Assembly (NCBI GenBank): GCA_049724395.1
Contig: JAUGWO010000173.1
Span: forward strand, 1 to 55,536
Direction of reading: 5' to 3'
Length of the DNA: 55,536 nucleotides
Source of the DNA: Spongospora subterranea f. sp. subterranea
Lineage: Eukaryota; Endomyxa: Phytomyxea; Phytomyxea; Plasmodiophorida
Every line of letters starts with the position of its first letter. Position 1 is the stretch's first letter. Position numbers and translations under genes: made by a program. Under the pieces are notes generated by a model that was not told where the DNA came from, ran no database searches, and saw only the letters and a list, made by a program, of their open reading frames with translations. Of this stretch, positions 11,756 through 23,833 are shown in pieces.

Positions 11756-13700
11756 TCCATGACTGGTGGTTTGAATTCAGTCACGCACTTTTTGATCCAG
11801 TCTTTTCTAGTGGCCCCTATTTAATCGACAGCGGCGCAAACGCCAGTATGACAAACGTGAGAAGCATTCTGAAAGACTATAAGGAGCTACAAAACACGTC
11901 AATGTCAATAACCAGTAGTACTGGCAACAAGTCGAAAGCATATGGATCAGGAACACTGACCATTAGACACAACCCTACGATTGAGATCAAAAACGTACTA
12001 TTCGTTCCAGGTATAACCACAACGTTATTGTCAATTAAGGCTTTCACATAACAAGGACGTAAAGGCCACCAAGACTCTTCAGGCAAACATGATTCTGACG
12101 CTGCAACAAGCGCATAGGACGGTCGGCCAAGCGTCCACAGAGCGACTTTCACACTTGCCAACGCAGGCCAATGGGATCACCATCTCATCACAAGAGCGTG
12201 ACTTCTGCCAACAATGTGCACTAGCGAAGTCGAAACGACAACCGTTCCTGAAACGGAGAGAGACGCGACCAACACGCAGATACGAGATCGTATCATCTGA
12301 CCTAAAAGGTCCACTACTTACAACCGCGAACGACGGATATAGGTACTACATCACCTTCAATTGTCTATTTTCCACATGGTACTGGGTCGCTTTCCTGAAG
12401 CGCAAAACTCCAGAAGAAGTCTTAGCCGCGACCAAACAATTCATCGCAGTTGCACAGTCTGAAACCGGCCAAAGGATGACAACATTTCTCACCGACAATG
12501 GAGGCGAATATGTAATTAGCGAGATGAGCGCGTACATGCTGCAGAAGAACATCAAGCATAAAAAAACAGTTCCTTATAGCCCCCAACAGAATGGGATGGC
12601 CGAGAGACGAAACCAGACAATAATGGCAATGGCCCGATGCGTCCTAATTGAGTGAGTCAAACCTACCGCATGAGTACTGGCCCTATGCAGTCAAGTACGC
12701 GACGTACACGTTGAATCGACTCCCAACCAAGTCAATCGAGTGGAAAACACCTTTCGAACTATGGATGAGCCGCAAGCCAAATGTCAAAGTCATGAAACCA
12801 TTTGGCATTACTGCATATGCCAACATTGATCTCTCACTACGAACATCTCTACAGCCAACATCTGAGCGTTGCACGTTCCTAGGCTACGCTGATTTCCAGA
12901 AGGGCTACATCTTAGAACAACTCAGTGACAAGAATGTTATCGTACGTTTCGAGGATAAATTCCCGAACCAGGAGCGACCGAGCGACCATGGCCCTATTGA
13001 AATAATCGATGATCATGGAATCGAACTGAACCTCGTGAACCACCTAACCAATGTCGAGTATCCAAGAACGTACCACGAGGCAATGCAGATGCCTGACAGT
13101 ATGCACTGGCATAAAGCCGCACTTCAAGAGATGAAATCATTGGAAGGAAACAACACATGGTCACTGGTAACTTTACCAGCCGATAACAACGTGATCAAAG
13201 GACGATGGGTCTTCACTAAAGAAGCAATCCGATGGGAAAGCTAAGTACAAAGCACGATTCGTCGTTAAAGGCTATTCCCAAATTTATGGCATCGATTACC
13301 ACGACACGTATTCCTCTGTATTAACATATGCTTCTCTTAGAATAGTCATATCCATTGCCATCAATCGCAATTGGAAAATTCTCCAACGCGACTTCCAAAA
13401 CGCCTACCTTAATGCGCCGATTCTGCTGACCATTTACATCTCTCAACCTGAAGCATTTGTTAAGTCGGGCGCCGATCACACGAAGGTGTATTTACTTAAC
13501 AAAGCACTTTATGGACTGAAGCAGGCCGGGCGCGCATGGCAACAATCATCATTTGATCTCCTAAAAGCCCAAAGATTCGCACAATCTGTAAAAGAACCCT
13601 GCATATGGTTTCAACACAAGGGCTCCGACATGATTCTCATTGCAGTCTATGTCGATGATCTACTCATTATGGGAGACAACGAGAATGATCTCAACCAGAC
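11756..13700 (+). mobile_element. Ty1/Copia retrotransposon fossil, internal part only
   Basis: The order is protease (LIDSGANASMTN), GAG-pre-integrase zinc region, integrase core, integrase C-terminus, then reverse transcriptase with the YVDDLLIMG active site. That order defines Copia. Gag, RNase H and both LTRs are missing; its left end abuts the MULE-B right end and its right end runs into a MULE-A fragment. It is broken in several places and looks moderately old. Confidence 0.85.
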
Positions 13701-13799
13701 ATGTACGTTTGATGGCTCGGGCTCAAGTCGGGGGTTCCCTGTCTTGACAGCAGCTCCCGTGAACTGCGATTGCGCCATCTGCTCTCCATAGAACATTTT

Positions 13800-14480
13800 C
13801 AAAATCTATCCTCCATTGTCACCATGGAATGAATTCCGAGTTCCGCATTACCTTCATGAAAGATTGCCACTCTCTGCTTTCTACAGTGTTTGATTCGGAG
13901 GTATTGTTTTTGGATATTTTTCAACACATTCAATGCGAGGCTTGCTGGTTATGGTGATCCTCTCCGGTTTCTTGATTCCGTTATGGTCAAGAGGGAGAAA
14001 GTTAGTGCGACCTTCACGTCCAAATGTTTCACTGCAGGACATGTGACGACACAACGGGCCAAGTCCATTAATGACAGGATCAAAGAGTCTGGTCTCAACA
14101 AAGCGCATATAGCGAAGTTCAATTTGAACCAGCTAACCCAGGCATGTCATTTCTCTGACAAAGAGGCAAAACCTGTGTTCTTTGCGCGAAATGTGATTGT
14201 TTTTTACGTGAGGGCCGGAAATGAAATCGCTACGTCGACGATCGATGGAAAGCACAAAACCTTATGGTCAGAGAGTATGAATCCGTACTGTTTGGAGCGT
14301 TATTGTGACAAGTCGGATCCACACTCGGTCACCATCTTCACTGGCCAAGATGCTTTTCCGTTGTGTAAATGTGCCTATTTTGGCAGTTGCCACATTCCGT
14401 GTGTTGAAATCTGTGCAGTGTTTCATAAAATATCGCTGCCTCTTTCCGACAGCAGAGGTGGTATTGTTCCGATAGCATCA
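13800..14480 (+). mobile_element. MULE-A family fragment (transposase C-terminal half)
   Basis: A 198-codon frame (13890-14486) carries the MULE motif HVTTQRAKSINDRIKESG and a SWIM finger (CKCAYFGSCHIPCVEICAVF). Both match the 0.4-2.3 kb copy in arrangement. The catalytic half is absent. A reverse-oriented partial copy follows immediately. Confidence 0.75.
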
Positions 14481-14719
14481 AGATGAACAGATTTTGCACG
14501 TCTAGAATCAACGGAAGATGTAGTTTTAAACTTCCATTCACGTTAATGAGGATGTAGGTTTGAACCATCGGTATCCCGATTCTTGATAAAATGGCGCCCG
14601 GCGAACATAAACGTGAAGGGAGGTTTTACAACTGCATTTTGCATGATTGGAAGTACAATAGCAAAAGTACCGCTCGCTTAAGTAGTACTGTCGAAATGAG
14701 GCAGCAATACTTCATGAAC

Positions 14720-14956
14720 ACAGCACATTACACAACGAGAAGTCATCTTGGCCAGTGAACAATGGTGACAGCGTGTGGATCCCGATTTGTCACAACGCTT
14801 TGAAACGCTCTAAACATTTCCGACAAGTACATACGGATTCATACTCGCTGACCATAAGGTTCTGTGCCTTCCATCGATCGTCGAAATAACGACCCCATTT
14901 CCGGCCATCACGAATCAGCCGTTCTCTTGTCACTAATACAATCCTTATTTTTCCAT
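14720..14956 (-). repeat. Inverted partial copy of the MULE-A fragment
   Basis: Read in reverse complement, this stretch repeats 14180-14370, including CGACGATCGATGGAA, ACCTTATGGTCAG and TTCACTGGCCAAGATG, at roughly 80-85 percent identity. Together with the plus copy it makes an imperfect palindrome over the SWIM-finger region. Confidence 0.7.
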
Positions 14957-15024
14957 TGTAGTGTTTTTCCGGGCCCGAGAAGAAGGATGGAAAAATAAGG
15001 ATTGTATTAGTGACAAGAGAACGG
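14919..15024. repeat. Perfect 38-bp inverted repeat (hairpin)
   Basis: Arms 14919-14956 and 14987-15024 are exact reverse complements, separated by a 30-nt GC-rich loop. The arms belong to the MULE-A-derived sequence, so the family is present here in three alternating orientations. Confidence 0.9.
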
Positions 15025-15215
15025 AGATTCACGCATCAGGTGATCCGAAAATTTCAAGAGGAGGTCAACCAAGCTCTTGATCTACGTGTAGCGGAAGCTG
15101 CACGCATTGCTCCTCCCGAATTTATTGCAACTCTTCTAGAGTATATTGATGAATTTCGACATATATTCCGAGTCACATTAGGTCCGGATCGTCCGATCAA
15201 GGCTCCGCTTTGATA
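15025..15215 (+). mobile_element. Possible Ty3-type retroelement scrap
   Basis: A short open segment ends in FRHIFRVTLGPDRPIK, reminiscent of the region just before the reverse transcriptase in Ty3-like elements. It is too short to be sure. Treated as an old fragment. Confidence 0.25.
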
Positions 15216-15741
15216 TCCTCCAGAGTTGGCCATGTAAAATCATCTTGGTCTAACGGGTTCAGTCGAAAGTGTTCAGTCATAAAAACACAGGGTTGCGCCA
15301 CGACAGTGAGGGAAGTAGTGTATGAAAACTCCGCGCGCGATTCGGACAAATTCAGTCCGGACCGGCGGTAACAACGTTCCCGACCCGACACGTTCTTCTA
15401 CGGAGTTTCAATAGCCGTCCCATTTATGTGCCATCAGACCTGGGGTTCAAATCTGTCTGTTCAGACAGGTGGAAATATTTGTCCACAGGTCGCAGCAATT
15501 ATGAACTGCCTTCCATGCATATCGCCCCAGGATATTTGCTGAACCCATTTGACTTGAGATGGGCATCTCGACTGGCATTTTGCACAAAAACAGTACGCGA
15601 TGGCAGATGAAACTTCTGCAAATTATTGACATCATTTGCATGCCGGTGCTCGACCAGAAGAAAGCATATAAAAAATATACTGTATTAAAGAGAGAGCTAA
15701 ATTGGCTAAAATAATCATGATTTTTTTTTGTAAAAGTTGAG
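15216..15741. other. Spacer, no gene recognised
   Basis: No coding or structural signal I trust. It probably holds the 3' UTR of the following minus-strand gene. Confidence 0.3.
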
Positions 15742-16188
15742 TTAATCCCCTGCGCCCTTATCATCTTGAGCCACAGCCAGATCCGTCTTATTGTACTTGG
15801 TCGATGGCGATCCGATCGGGCCCCAATCCACAGATACAGGAACGGCACTACCCCCTTTACTTGGCCAGATATAGTGATCGCTGGATTGAATACTGTGGGT
15901 GAAGGCGGTCTGTCCGGATGAGCTCGGGTTGGGATCGGTGCCCATTGCGGCAGCTGCAGAGAACTGTGTCGCTAATGCCAACCGTGATCGCTTTGGTTGA
16001 ACTGCCACTTCCGGCTCGTCATCGTACGGATCAACTGCTACTGATGCGGAATCGTCCTCGAACAGAGTGAATTTCTGATTGAGTCGTTGGTGCCGTATTG
16101 AACGGTAAACAACCAAAGCACACCCTGCAAGCAACAATGCAATCACAATCGCTAAAATAATATAGCCAATAACCTCGCCCGCTCCCAT
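15742..16188 (-). CDS. Single-pass membrane protein (C-terminal exon or whole short protein)
   Basis: From the ATG at 16188 the product is about 148 residues. It has a strong hydrophobic segment at residues 7-28 (IGYIILAIVIALLLAGCALV), a basic stop-transfer (YRSIRHQRL), then an acidic and Ser/Pro-rich tail of about 110 residues. A good acceptor (TTTTATAG) lies just upstream at 16196, so this could instead be the last exon of a type I receptor-like protein. The family is unknown. Its 5' side faces NAD kinase, so the two may share a promoter. Confidence 0.55.
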   Translation of the reverse strand: MGAGEVIGYIILAIVIALLLAGCALVVYRSIRHQRLNQKFTLFEDDSASVAVDPYDDEPEVAVQPKRSRLALATQFSAAAAMGTDPNPSSSGQTAFTHSIQSSDHYIWPSKGGSAVPVSVDWGPIGSPSTKYNKTDLAVAQDDKGAGD

Positions 16189-16204
16189 GGCTGACCTATA
16201 AAAC

Positions 16205-16720
16205 AAACACCTACTAGAACTGCGGTTAAATAGGTTATCGGTTGTACAGATCTGGGGGAGCGATAGATTCAGATTTCGAACTATGCAAGGTCAATGATTG
16301 GTACGCTGCCAATATCAATAAAATATCTTCGGCGAAATCGACCGTGACCGTTATCAATGGAACCTTTACGGATGAGTAAAGAAGGCGAAGAATGTTGGTG
16401 AATATTGTGGTTGACCCTTGTCATATTAAACCGGAATCTCGAAGTGTTATGCCTATGAATTACGACAGGAAGCGCCAAGAGATGGGCACTGCAACTGAAC
16501 CTATTTGCACGGAAATCGGAAACGGCCGTGATTGCCAGACCAACACTCCATTGCAATAAAACTGGTCAGCCATTGCCCAGTTCGTTGGCGCTCCAAGACC
16601 TGTGCATTTCGCCCAGTGAGCGGCCCCGTAACAAACGGTGTCAGTTTTTGTGCAGATCACGTTTCACAATGGCGGAGATAGTACTGTGGGGTGTAGTCCG
16701 TAACATTGTTCTACAGTAAT
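16205..16720 (-). other. Possible upstream exons of the membrane protein
   Basis: A minus-strand open segment at about 16510-16660 has a secreted look (VCYGAAHWAKC, CTGLGAPTNWAMADQFYCNG) and would fit an extracellular domain ahead of the membrane segment. I could not join it to the downstream exon with confidence, and no start ATG was settled. Confidence 0.3.
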
Positions 16721-16839
16721 TTTCTAATTTGGGTAACACAGTACAGGACCTCTCTGAGTTGTGATCGATGACAGGCCGACGCCGATATGTTTTATAGGGG
16801 GACGATCATTAGGATTGCGATATAGGTTCCCCAGTTTCG

Positions 16840-18259
16840 ATGGATAACGCGGGATCGACCAGAGGATTAGAGGTGCTGGAGTGCAACGTCGGCACGCCGC
16901 CCTTCTGGTCTGTCTTGCCCACCGGCCTAAAGCTTTCTCATGGGTCAAAATCACAAGCCGCGATACGCTTTTTGCAAAGGTTTGAGCTATGCGCTTTTTT
17001 TGAAGTTGGGATAATCACAGCAGAACGTTTATCCATTTTGCTTATGTTTAGACATCTATGCATTGTTTGACGCTGGCTTTTTAGGCCCAAGAACATATTT
17101 ATCGTGAGAAAGTGGCACAGTGACTTTACACAAGGTGTTCTTGTCGATTTAGGAAAATGGCTTTCTTCCATCGCCATTACAGTTATTGTTGAAGCTGAAG
17201 ATGCTGATGGTGAATTCCAATGTTTTGACAAATTTATGAGCCATATCGATTGTAATAGCGTCCTCGGTTTCTTTTTTTTTACGATCTGAATCCTCTCGAT
17301 AGTGTGCATCTGCCTTGGTGGCGACGGGACGTTATTGCATTTAGGATCCTTATTTCAGGATAAAATGTGCCCTCCGGTGATAGCGTTTGCGATGGGAACT
17401 TTAGGTGAGTTCTGGCAATTTGGTTTCTGCGATTTTATTATGTCATCACCGACCATTAGGGTTTCTGACTCAGATGGATACCTCTAATATTCATTCTCGT
17501 CTTGAACCATTGCTCGTCCCTAACTCAGATCCTGTTTTTATCACTCCAAGAATGAGGTACCCTCACAATGCTCATCGTCTCCGACGCGGGTGTAAGATAT
17601 GTTCAGATTAATGTGTGAGGTATATCGAAAAGACTGTTCTATTCCAGAGTTTCGCTATCAAGTCCTCAACGAATGTGTTATTGACCGAGGGAGTCAAACA
17701 TGCCTCGCTGTCTTAGAGCTCATGGTCGACGACGTCACGGTTACAGTTGTTCAAGCCGATGGTCTGATTGTGTATGCTGAGTTGAAGTGCCTCAATTGCA
17801 ATTTCTAAAATCCTATTCCTGTAGATCTACGCCAACTGGTAGTACCGCATACTCCATGAGCGCTGGAGGTAGTATGGTCGCTCCTAATGTTCCGGCAATA
17901 CTAATTACACCGATTTGCCCTCACACATTATCATTCCGCCCAGCTGTCGTTCCAGATTGCAGTCGAATTACGATCCGGCTTCCGCCGGGAAAATGCACAA
18001 CGGCTTCGGCGTCCTTCGACGGTTGGCCAAAATTTCCAGTTTCAATTTGATAGTGTGTAATTTAACAGACTCAATGTTAGGGTTGAAAAGAACCGAATTG
18101 CAAATTGGAGATGAAGTTAGAATTGCGATGAGCCCCATGTCTATTCCGACAATTAATGAGCATGGTTTCAATTTTGATTGGTTCCATTCTGTTGTCCAAA
18201 AGCTCCATTGGAATGTTAGGTCAGATCTTCGCACACCGGCGCCTTCGCCTTCATTGTAA
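16840..18259 (+). CDS. NADK: NAD kinase (seven exons)
   Basis: The enzyme phosphorylates NAD to NADP. Exons 16840-16979, 17085-17251, 17303-17404, 17460-17556, 17607-17771, 17825-18021 and 18081-18259 join in phase to 348 residues. Family landmarks in order: PKNIFIVRK near the N-terminus, the nucleotide loop [31 protein letters not shown], the NE motif ([11 protein letters not shown]), [19 protein letters not shown], the [10 protein letters not shown] stretch, and the C-terminal SFDG...[15 protein letters not shown]. Introns are 50-105 nt, GT-AG. The protein is compact, lacking the long N-terminal extension of some eukaryotic enzymes, and shows no targeting signal. It looks functional. Confidence 0.93.
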
Positions 18260-18430
18260 TATATTCGCCTTTATATTTTTACGTGGCCGGTGTATTTGTG
18301 CCGTATGGAATATCTGTCATGTTCGTGTCATTATTGAATTCGGAGGTCAATCTGCTACGGAAGACCGATACCGACCGGGTGAATAACTTCTCCGGTACCA
18401 GAGATTCGGAGGACTATTTCATTAACCAAA

Positions 18431-18830
18431 ATGGTGCTCAGCGGCAATGCAGCAATTCTCTTGATCGTCATCGCTGTTAGTTCACAGTATGTCACAGCAA
18501 TGTCACCATATGGGCCAACAACATCTTCTAAAACGATATATGTCACTCCTACCCCAAGATCGGTATATATACCTCCTAATTCTTTACCACCGCCCACACC
18601 GGTTGTAAGAACGCTCCCTAGTCCGATTCCGTGTCCACCAGGACCAGGTCCAGCTCCAGTTCCAGGTCCAGCTCCAGTTCCAGGTCCAGTTCCACGATCG
18701 GTCCCCCAATCCAGTCCCTTGCCCCGGCGGTCCACTTCCAAGAACCGTACCATCACCAGGTCCGGCTCCTTGCCCGCCGAATATTATTTCAAGGACGGTT
18801 GCCCCAGGGCCATACCCATCCACTTGCTGA
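18431..18830 (+). CDS. Secreted proline-rich protein (one apparent frameshift)
   Basis: A signal peptide (VLSGNAAILLIVIAVSSQYV) is followed by a Ser/Thr/Pro-rich segment and a Pro-Gly-Pro repeat domain (PAPVPGPAPVPGPVP) encoded by tandem CCAGGTCCAGCTCCAGTT-like units. The repeat character continues only after a +1 frame change at the C5 run 18703-18707: dropping one C gives 132 residues ending with PCPGGPLPR, GPAPCPPN and a final Cys. That is most simply a homopolymer error. It is probably a cell-wall or extracellular matrix component; the family is not identified. The reverse strand is open too, but only because of the repeat composition. Confidence 0.6.
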
Positions 18831-19086
18831 TATGGCTGGAAGTGCGATCAACTAATGTATTGCTAATACAAAGTGTTTTTGTTTGCTGTGCTCATCATAG
18901 CACCTTCTCCAGACTGATTGCAGTGACGACACTGTTGGAGAATATATTGCGCCACGGCGTTGTGCCATTTTGCGCAGTGCGAAGATTGCAGCGGGGGGGC
19001 TGCCCCGGTCAAATTTGGCCTGAGGAATACGGAATACCCAACTCTGGACTTTGAACCATTTGAAATATCAGACCGATAATCCTATC

Positions 19087-20436
<1,350 letters not shown>

Positions 20437-20967
20437 ACAGCTCCTGTAAATATATATCCCTAAACGTGGGTCGTCTCTTCCGATCATTGCTGCATTCGCT
20501 GTCTTGTCGTGAACCTGTTGATTTTTTCGAGAGGATGATCAAGATTACTTTGGTGAACACGCTGCGATCCTCATTCAACACGTTGGTTCACACGCAACCA
20601 ACCTTATGAGTCGCTCGCAAGCAAACGATCATCATTCAAAAACGGTGATTGCCCTAATTGCAATCAGCGCGTCCTTTCACGATAAATGAACCCCATCTGA
20701 GTAGATCCCAAACAACCTATAAATTTTTTAACAAACTGATCGTTGTCGTCGATTGCTTTTGTTCACCAATTTTGCTGTTGGGGTTCTTGTGAACGGTAAA
20801 GATCCAGCTGGATTCGGGGGCTGTGGTGAACCCAGGATGGTCAAACACGGGGCGATTGTTGTCGATTGTGGTACGGTTTCCCTATTACGCCATCGGCTAC
20901 GATTGATCGGGGGTGGAGAGCGTACTTGGGTTTAACGAAACTAACACGGGAGGGGCGAGGGTGTGTG
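20437..20967. other. Intergenic spacer
   Basis: No gene or RNA recognised. Open frames into the next gene from 20866 begin only at non-ATG codons. It presumably holds the KRR1 3' UTR and the promoter of the next gene. Confidence 0.4.
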
Positions 20968-22230
20968 ATGACGTCGTCCAAGACGCTGTGGAGTCTGGAG
21001 GCGATCCTGGGCCTGTGCCATCCGGACAGCCTGAAGGCGCCGGAAGCGGACCGATTCAGGTGGATCTGCCTCGAGGTCGAGCGGCTGAAAGAGGCCCAAG
21101 ACCGGCAAGCGGATTCGATCCAGCGTTGGATAACGCGCCTGTTGGGTATCCTTGGCGTGTCGTCGCCCCATCCGTCCGACGATCTCGGCCAGAGCTTCGA
21201 CGACGCCATGCGCGCCGTCTGCCAGATTCTCGGTGCGTTCCACAGCGAACGGTTCGGCGCAGTGCCGTCGTTGCCGTTGGCGAAAGAGCGATGGATCGCC
21301 CATGGTCACGATCTGATCGCGTCCCGGGCGGTGCCGTCTCCGTCCGCGATCGGCAATTCCACGAGCTGTTCTGGGAATATCGCCACAGAAACAGGGGGTG
21401 ACGATCAATGGGGTCTTTCACCGAGTTTTTTCGGGGGTTCGATTGACGTGAACCAACAGCCCATCGCGTACGATATAACGGCGGAAGACGATGATGATGA
21501 TCGTGGCGGACAACGGGTCGAGAACGCATTCGACAACTCGTTCATGGTGGATACGGTCGTTGATCGCGACGCCGATCAGGACCCGGACTGGGAGCAGTTC
21601 GTGCCTCTGGAGCTGCGACTACAGGAGGCGATCTCCCAGCTGCGCCACGTGCCAATGATGGCGCCAGACCAGCACCAGGCGATCCCGGTCGGGCGCGTTC
21701 TCCTGGCCGCCCATCTTCCCGGTTCCCACACGCCGCTCCTGAACTGGATTCGGACAGCGATCCCAGGATTGCGCCACGTCGACCCCGATCTGATCCGGCC
21801 CCGATTTCAGATCCCGTTGGGGCGCGTTCTGCCAACGCCACCGGGGCAGAATCCCGATCGGACATCGCCCGACGACGAAGGTAAAACACAGCGCGTGTTC
21901 GTTCGACGGAGCGGCGCCATTGAACTGGTGTCAATCAACACAGGATCGACCCAGGATCTGCTGAATCGAATCCGATCGGGGCGATTGTCGTTGCGATCGT
22001 CAACGCTGTCGCGAGCGTTGCCCCGTCAGAGCGGTGTCGACGCCCCACCACACACCGGATCGATCCTGAACCAGCTCAAGTTGACCACGAATAATCGCCG
22101 ACACCAGATATCCAAGGGGCGAATTCGACCCCCGAAAATTCTCGTGAATCGGCCGCCGATTCCCGAAGGAATGTCCTCATCGCGCTGCGAATCGCCATTG
22201 AGAAATCCCATCAACAACGATCCACAATAA
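20968..22230 (+). CDS. Uncharacterised intronless protein, about 420 residues
   Basis: A single uninterrupted frame in a GC-rich, gene-dense block. I chose the first in-frame ATG at 20968 (MTSSKTLWSLEAILGLCHPD). The N-terminal 150 residues look helical and folded. A low-complexity acidic patch (DITAEDDDDDRGG) follows, then a repeated element: VGRVLLAAHLPG and LGRVLPTPPGQN sit about 60 residues apart within similar surroundings. The C-terminus is basic and Ser/Arg/Pro-rich. No signal peptide, membrane segment or known motif. The long frame and codon bias like its neighbours suggest a real gene. Other frames are also long here because of the GC bias, so some doubt remains. Confidence 0.6.
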   Translation: MTSSKTLWSLEAILGLCHPDSLKAPEADRFRWICLEVERLKEAQDRQADSIQRWITRLLGILGVSSPHPSDDLGQSFDDAMRAVCQILGAFHSERFGAVPSLPLAKERWIAHGHDLIASRAVPSPSAIGNSTSCSGNIATETGGDDQWGLSPSFFGGSIDVNQQPIAYDITAEDDDDDRGGQRVENAFDNSFMVDTVVDRDADQDPDWEQFVPLELRLQEAISQLRHVPMMAPDQHQAIPVGRVLLAAHLPGSHTPLLNWIRTAIPGLRHVDPDLIRPRFQIPLGRVLPTPPGQNPDRTSPDDEGKTQRVFVRRSGAIELVSINTGSTQDLLNRIRSGRLSLRSSTLSRALPRQSGVDAPPHTGSILNQLKLTTNNRRHQISKGRIRPPKILVNRPPIPEGMSSSRCESPLRNPINNDPQ

Positions 22231-22985
22231 ACCCAATTTATTACGAAATTCACAGATGTTGGTTGGTCGCGCGATCAAAAGATCACACGATATCCAACGA
22301 CGATGATCGAGGGAAATCTGTCACAGAACGTGTTGATCAGGTTCACACAGTATTACTGTAAATGATATCAAGATATGGGGAACGTTTGGGCGGTTATTGA
22401 CAATCATTTGGCGAACAAGGGCGTTAGATCCCGATCTTTCGCCGGTCAGAATCAAAGTTGATCTCGAAATGTACCTCGCCATTTAAAGCCGAAGAAGACC
22501 AATACGGGAGGAGGGGATTAGCAGCTGGCCGACGATCGATGGTGAAACCGGTATTGGTAATGTCTCAATACCATCGAACAAAATCCAACGTCGATATTTA
22601 ATTGGTAATGTCGGAAGATCTGCTCGAAAGGCCCCTGCTGTACAGCGTTAGACAATCAGCGTTGTCTGGAGATATGGGAACAACCAAACAAAAACAGAGT
22701 CCCGAAGGTGTCATGGGCGAAAGCGCCATCAAAATGGCAAAATAATATCGATAATTCGACCAACAAAGGAGAAAGATTGGCGCTACAAAACTGCGCTGTC
22801 AGAAACAATATGCGCCACGGCGCAATTAATTTACATAACAGCGCACTATATACATTCATTGGTATGTCTCTGTGGCGCAGTATTTGCGGCCAGTGCAACC
22901 TAAGTTGCGCATATTTTGTTGATCACAATTGGTCATTTTAATTATTTGAATCGGTTTTGTCGGTGATCGTGATCGGTGATCTGAG
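22231..22985. other. Intergenic spacer and MFAP1 promoter region
   Basis: No gene recognised. The proximal part carries TGCGCCACGGCG at 22811-22822 and an inverted half-copy GTGGCGCA at 22872-22879. The first resembles a sequence upstream of KRR1 (see findings). Confidence 0.4.
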
Positions 22986-23678
22986 ATGACGACGGCGCAT
23001 AAGCCAACCTACCATCCTGCCGTTGGCAGTGCCAATCAGGGCGGGTATCGGTATCGTACGGCGCGGCTGCAGTTCTCGTCGAAGGACATGCCCGGCCAGA
23101 CCAAGCTGAAATATCGCCAGGTCGGGCAGAACAGCGTCGAGGAGATGATGGAGCGGGATCTGCAGGCGGAGCTAGAGCAGCGGGAGTCGCTGCTCGCAGA
23201 GGAAGTCGCACACGAGAAGAAACGACAAGGGTTCATTGAGGCGCCGGTATCAGATGTCCCGCCCCTCCCAATCGAGGCGCCCAAACCGCAGATTGACGAT
23301 TATGACGACGCTGATGATAGCGATAGCAGCTCAAATAGTGGATCGAGCAGCGACGACGACGATGAGGACGATGATGAAGCGGAATTGCTGGCGGAATTGG
23401 AAAGGATCAAGGCGGAACGCGAGGCGGAGCGCCTGAGGAAGGAGATTGAATTTCAGGAAGACGAGAAGGCACAATCCGATTCGACAATATTGCGAGGGAA
23501 TCCGTTGCTCCAAGAAGGCCTTGGCGTCGGAGGTGGATTTACCGTGAAGAGGCGCTGGGACGACGATGTCGTGTTCAAGAACCAGGCGGCGGATGCGCCA
23601 TTAGTCAAGAAACGCTTCATCAACGACACGATCAGGAACGATTTTCACGTTCGTTTCCTCCATAGGTATATTCAATAA
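22986..23678 (+). CDS. MFAP1: MFAP1-family spliceosomal protein
   Basis: MFAP1 is a B-complex splicing factor. The 230-residue intronless frame has the family layout. It starts with a basic segment (YRYRTARLQF, KLKYRQ). A charged coiled region follows, with EEMMERDLQAELEQRESLLA. Next is an acidic Asp/Ser run at about residues 105-135 and a Glu/Arg helix (LAELERIKAEREAERLRKE). It ends in the diagnostic C-terminus: VKRRWDDDVVFKNQA and KKRFINDTIRNDFHVRFLHR. It is shorter than the human protein (about 440 residues) but has a complete C-terminus. Confidence 0.93.
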   Translation: MTTAHKPTYHPAVGSANQGGYRYRTARLQFSSKDMPGQTKLKYRQVGQNSVEEMMERDLQAELEQRESLLAEEVAHEKKRQGFIEAPVSDVPPLPIEAPKPQIDDYDDADDSDSSSNSGSSSDDDDEDDDEAELLAELERIKAEREAERLRKEIEFQEDEKAQSDSTILRGNPLLQEGLGVGGGFTVKRRWDDDVVFKNQAADAPLVKKRFINDTIRNDFHVRFLHRYIQ

Positions 23679-23833
23679 GTGTTTTCGAACGATATTCCCC
23701 CCCACCGAGTCAATTTGTCTGCCGTCTGTTGTCGCCAGCTCGTATTCGCCCAAGAGTGTAGCGTTCTGGGGCCCAGATCAAACTATCGTACCCTGCCAAT
23801 GCTGTGTATATCGCCGCCCCCTTTGAACACATC

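Noticed and set aside
18355-18823. Gly-rich open frames antisense to the proline-rich protein
   Set aside because: They are mirror images of the Pro-Gly repeat and lack a signal peptide or other support.
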